DNA of 64,000 nucleotides from JBALVT01 sp965262875. Lineage in GTDB: Bacteria > Pseudomonadota > Gammaproteobacteria > Pseudomonadales > Halieaceae. Positions 62,491 to 64,000 of the stretch are shown here, piece by piece. The DNA is taken from contig OZ253569.1 in assembly GCA_965262875.1 (NCBI GenBank), forward strand, positions 3,348,001 through 3,412,000, in the 5' to 3' direction. The translations under genes were made by a program, and so were the position numbers. Under the pieces are notes generated by a model, which worked only from the letters and a program-made list of their open reading frames with translations, ran no database searches and was not told where the DNA came from. How positions within the stretch are numbered: the first letter of the stretch is position 1; each line of letters begins with the position of its first letter.

Positions 62491-63090
62491 ATGAATTTTA
62501 GCCCCGCCATAGAAAATTTGATTGACGCCTTTCGCTGCCTCCCGGGGGTGGGTCCAAAGTCGGCCCAGCGTATGACTTTGCACCTGCTTGAACGCGACAG
62601 GGAGGGCGCCGCCCAATTGGCCAGTGCCATAACTGAAGCAATCGACAAGGTAGGTCATTGTAAGCGGTGCAGGAATTTCACTGAGTTGGAAATCTGTGAA
62701 ATTTGTATCGACCCCAAACGCGATTCGACCACCATTTGTGTGGTTGAAACTCCAGCCGATGTTCTGGCAGTTGAGTCCAGCAGCACGTACAGGGGCCTCT
62801 ACTTTATATTGATGGGTCACCTGTCACCCATCGATGGTATCGGGCCCGAAGATATCGGTTTGGATTTGTTGCAACAGCGCGTGGGCGATGAAGGAATTAG
62901 TGAGGTAATTTTAGCGACGAATCCAACCGTCGAGGGGGAGGCCACGGCTTATTACCTCTCAGATTTACTCCACGATGCCTCAGTTAAAGTTTCACGGATA
63001 GCCCACGGCGTACCCCTGGGTGGAGAACTTGAATATGTCGATGGTTCAACGCTTGCCCATGCCTTTAGCGGCCGGAGGTTGGTAGAGTAA
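62491..63090 (+). CDS. recR: Recombination mediator RecR
   Basis: 199 residues. HhH region LPGVGPKSAQRMTLHLL, zinc motif CKRCRNFTELEICEIC, Toprim domain beginning ICVVETPADVLAVESS with GHLSPIDGIGPEDIG, and C-terminal VSRIAHGVPLGGELEYVD. It acts with RecF/RecO in RecA loading. Complete and of normal length. Confidence 0.97.
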   Translation: MNFSPAIENLIDAFRCLPGVGPKSAQRMTLHLLERDREGAAQLASAITEAIDKVGHCKRCRNFTELEICEICIDPKRDSTTICVVETPADVLAVESSSTYRGLYFILMGHLSPIDGIGPEDIGLDLLQQRVGDEGISEVILATNPTVEGEATAYYLSDLLHDASVKVSRIAHGVPLGGELEYVDGSTLAHAFSGRRLVE

Positions 63091-64000
63091 ATGTTACATT
63101 GGGAATTGTTGGAGTGTGACGAAGATCTCGCTGATATGTTGGCTGATGCCGCTGGACGCAAAGCGGTGGCAGTGGATACCGAGTTTATGCGGCGCAATAC
63201 TTTTTTTCCGCAGCCTGCATTATTACAGCTGTGTTTTGAAGAAACCGCCTGGCTGATTGATCCCCTGGGAATTGAAGACCTCGATCCACTTATTCGGCTC
63301 ATGGAGGACCCGGGAATCGTTAAAATCCTGCACTCTGCGAGCGAAGACCTTGAAGTGTTTCAACAGTGGTTGGGCGTGTTACCCCAGCCTTTGTTCGACA
63401 CTCAACGGGCCGCAGCTATGGTGGGACGCGGGTTTGGTCTTGGGTATCGTGCCTTGGTGGCAGATATAGAAGATGTCGATCTCCCCAAAGGAGAAACTCG
63501 ATCAGATTGGCTGCAAAGGCCTCTAACCGACTCCCAGTGTGACTACGCCGCTTTGGACGTTACACATTTGCTCAATGCTTGGCAGGTGCTGGATGCCGAG
63601 TGCGAAACACAGGGAAAGCGGGATTGGGTGTTAGCTGATGGAAGTGATGCGGCGGCTTCGCTGGCGTCAAATGCCAGTGGTTATTACAAGCGGATTAAAT
63701 CCGCGTGGAAGTTAAACCCCAGAGCACTGGGTGTGCTGTCCGCAGTAGGCGATTGGCGAGAACGCACTGCCCGTTTCAAGAATAAGCCCCGCGGTTGGAT
63801 TATCGATGATCAGGCCTGCATGCAACTGGCGCTTCATAAACCCGGCAACCTTTCGGAGTTGCAGAGGTCTATTGACCTGCCGCCGCCGGCGATTCGTCAG
63901 TACGGTGAAGACCTACTCGAATTGTTGGCCGAGCAGCGGGAGCTTCCGGACGAGGATATGCCCCGGCCCCTTGGGAAACCACTGGATGCCCAGCAGCGCG
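63091..64000 (+). CDS. rnd: Ribonuclease D (5' part, runs off the window)
   Basis: 303 codons visible from ATG 63091, which directly follows the recR TAA. DEDD exonuclease: VDTEFMRR, ILHSASEDLEVFQQWLG, CDYAALDVTHLLNAW supply the acidic residues; the first HRDC domain follows (residues about 205-285: LNPRALGVLSAVGDWRERTAR). It trims tRNA 3' ends. The end lies outside the window. Confidence 0.94.
   Translation, partial: MLHWELLECDEDLADMLADAAGRKAVAVDTEFMRRNTFFPQPALLQLCFEETAWLIDPLGIEDLDPLIRLMEDPGIVKILHSASEDLEVFQQWLGVLPQPLFDTQRAAAMVGRGFGLGYRALVADIEDVDLPKGETRSDWLQRPLTDSQCDYAALDVTHLLNAWQVLDAECETQGKRDWVLADGSDAAASLASNASGYYKRIKSAWKLNPRALGVLSAVGDWRERTARFKNKPRGWIIDDQACMQLALHKPGNLSELQRSIDLPPPAIRQYGEDLLELLAEQRELPDEDMPRPLGKPLDAQQR

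Noticed and set aside
1..64000. CRISPR arrays, prophage genes or a defence island
   Set aside because: No regularly spaced repeats, cas genes, phage structural genes or restriction genes were seen.

Overview
The window looks like a chromosomal segment of a marine-type gammaproteobacterium (Pseudomonadales/Cellvibrionales-like). This is inferred from gene order and protein character: ppiB-lpxH beside glnS-cysS-folD with tRNA-Pro/tRNA-His, and tRNA-Arg-ffs-dnaX-ybaB-recR-rnd. Core genes are intact and compact. Between them lie accessory genes and an unusually dense set of insertion sequences (IS1182, IS21, IS701, ISL3, an rve-type element, IS5, IS110, ISAzo13, IS1595), several nested, with many of the surrounding genes decaying.

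Layout. 1-7.1 kb: 3' end of dnaE, then an SDR gene and a DUF1244 gene that were adjacent until an IS1182-type element entered at CTAG; that element was later split by an IS21 element. 7.4-10 kb: dbpA, a small basic protein, DUF2164 and a cold-shock protein. 10-20 kb: a DUF3604 protein, a tandem-HxlR regulator, a flavin monooxygenase gene broken by a second IS1182 copy, an IS701-type element, a TonB-receptor remnant, a SnoaL-like protein and a divergent TetR gene separated by an intact ISL3 element. 20-25 kb: SGNH hydrolase, class-C beta-lactamase-like hydrolase, rve-type IS and a truncated IS5 copy. 25.2-31.5 kb: the fdsGBAD soluble NAD-dependent formate dehydrogenase operon and a glyoxylate-type aminotransferase. 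31.5-33.5 kb: an intergenic repeat holding an IS110-family element. 33.5-45.7 kb: membrane hydrolase/nitrobindin-like pair, OmpA lipoprotein, a tamB 3' remnant, and the relics of a PEP-CTERM/exopolysaccharide locus (prsT, a nucleotide-sugar dehydrogenase, prsK) broken up by ISAzo13, ISL3, IS1595 and IS5. 45.8-52.5 kb: miaE with an internal extra segment, lpxH, ppiB, glnS, cysS, folD, tRNA-Pro and tRNA-His. 52.5-59.9 kb: alkylsulfatase, diguanylate cyclase and sulfatase genes, all frameshifted, plus small conserved genes and an intact GAF-GGDEF protein. 60-64 kb: tRNA-Arg, SRP RNA, dnaX (with all three signals of the tau/gamma frameshift), ybaB, recR and the start of rnd.

Reading across the window: transposition, two in-frame amber codons, and at least eight single-base deletions (mostly in homopolymers) fall in accessory or mobile genes, whereas the core genes are open. 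This fits ongoing pseudogenisation with IS expansion, although assembly indels cannot be excluded from sequence alone. I did not find a clearly new multi-gene system; the most useful leads are the dnaX frameshift cassette, the miaE internal duplication-like segment, a SutA-like small protein, the formate dehydrogenase/aminotransferase cluster and the IS110 element with a likely guide-RNA region.
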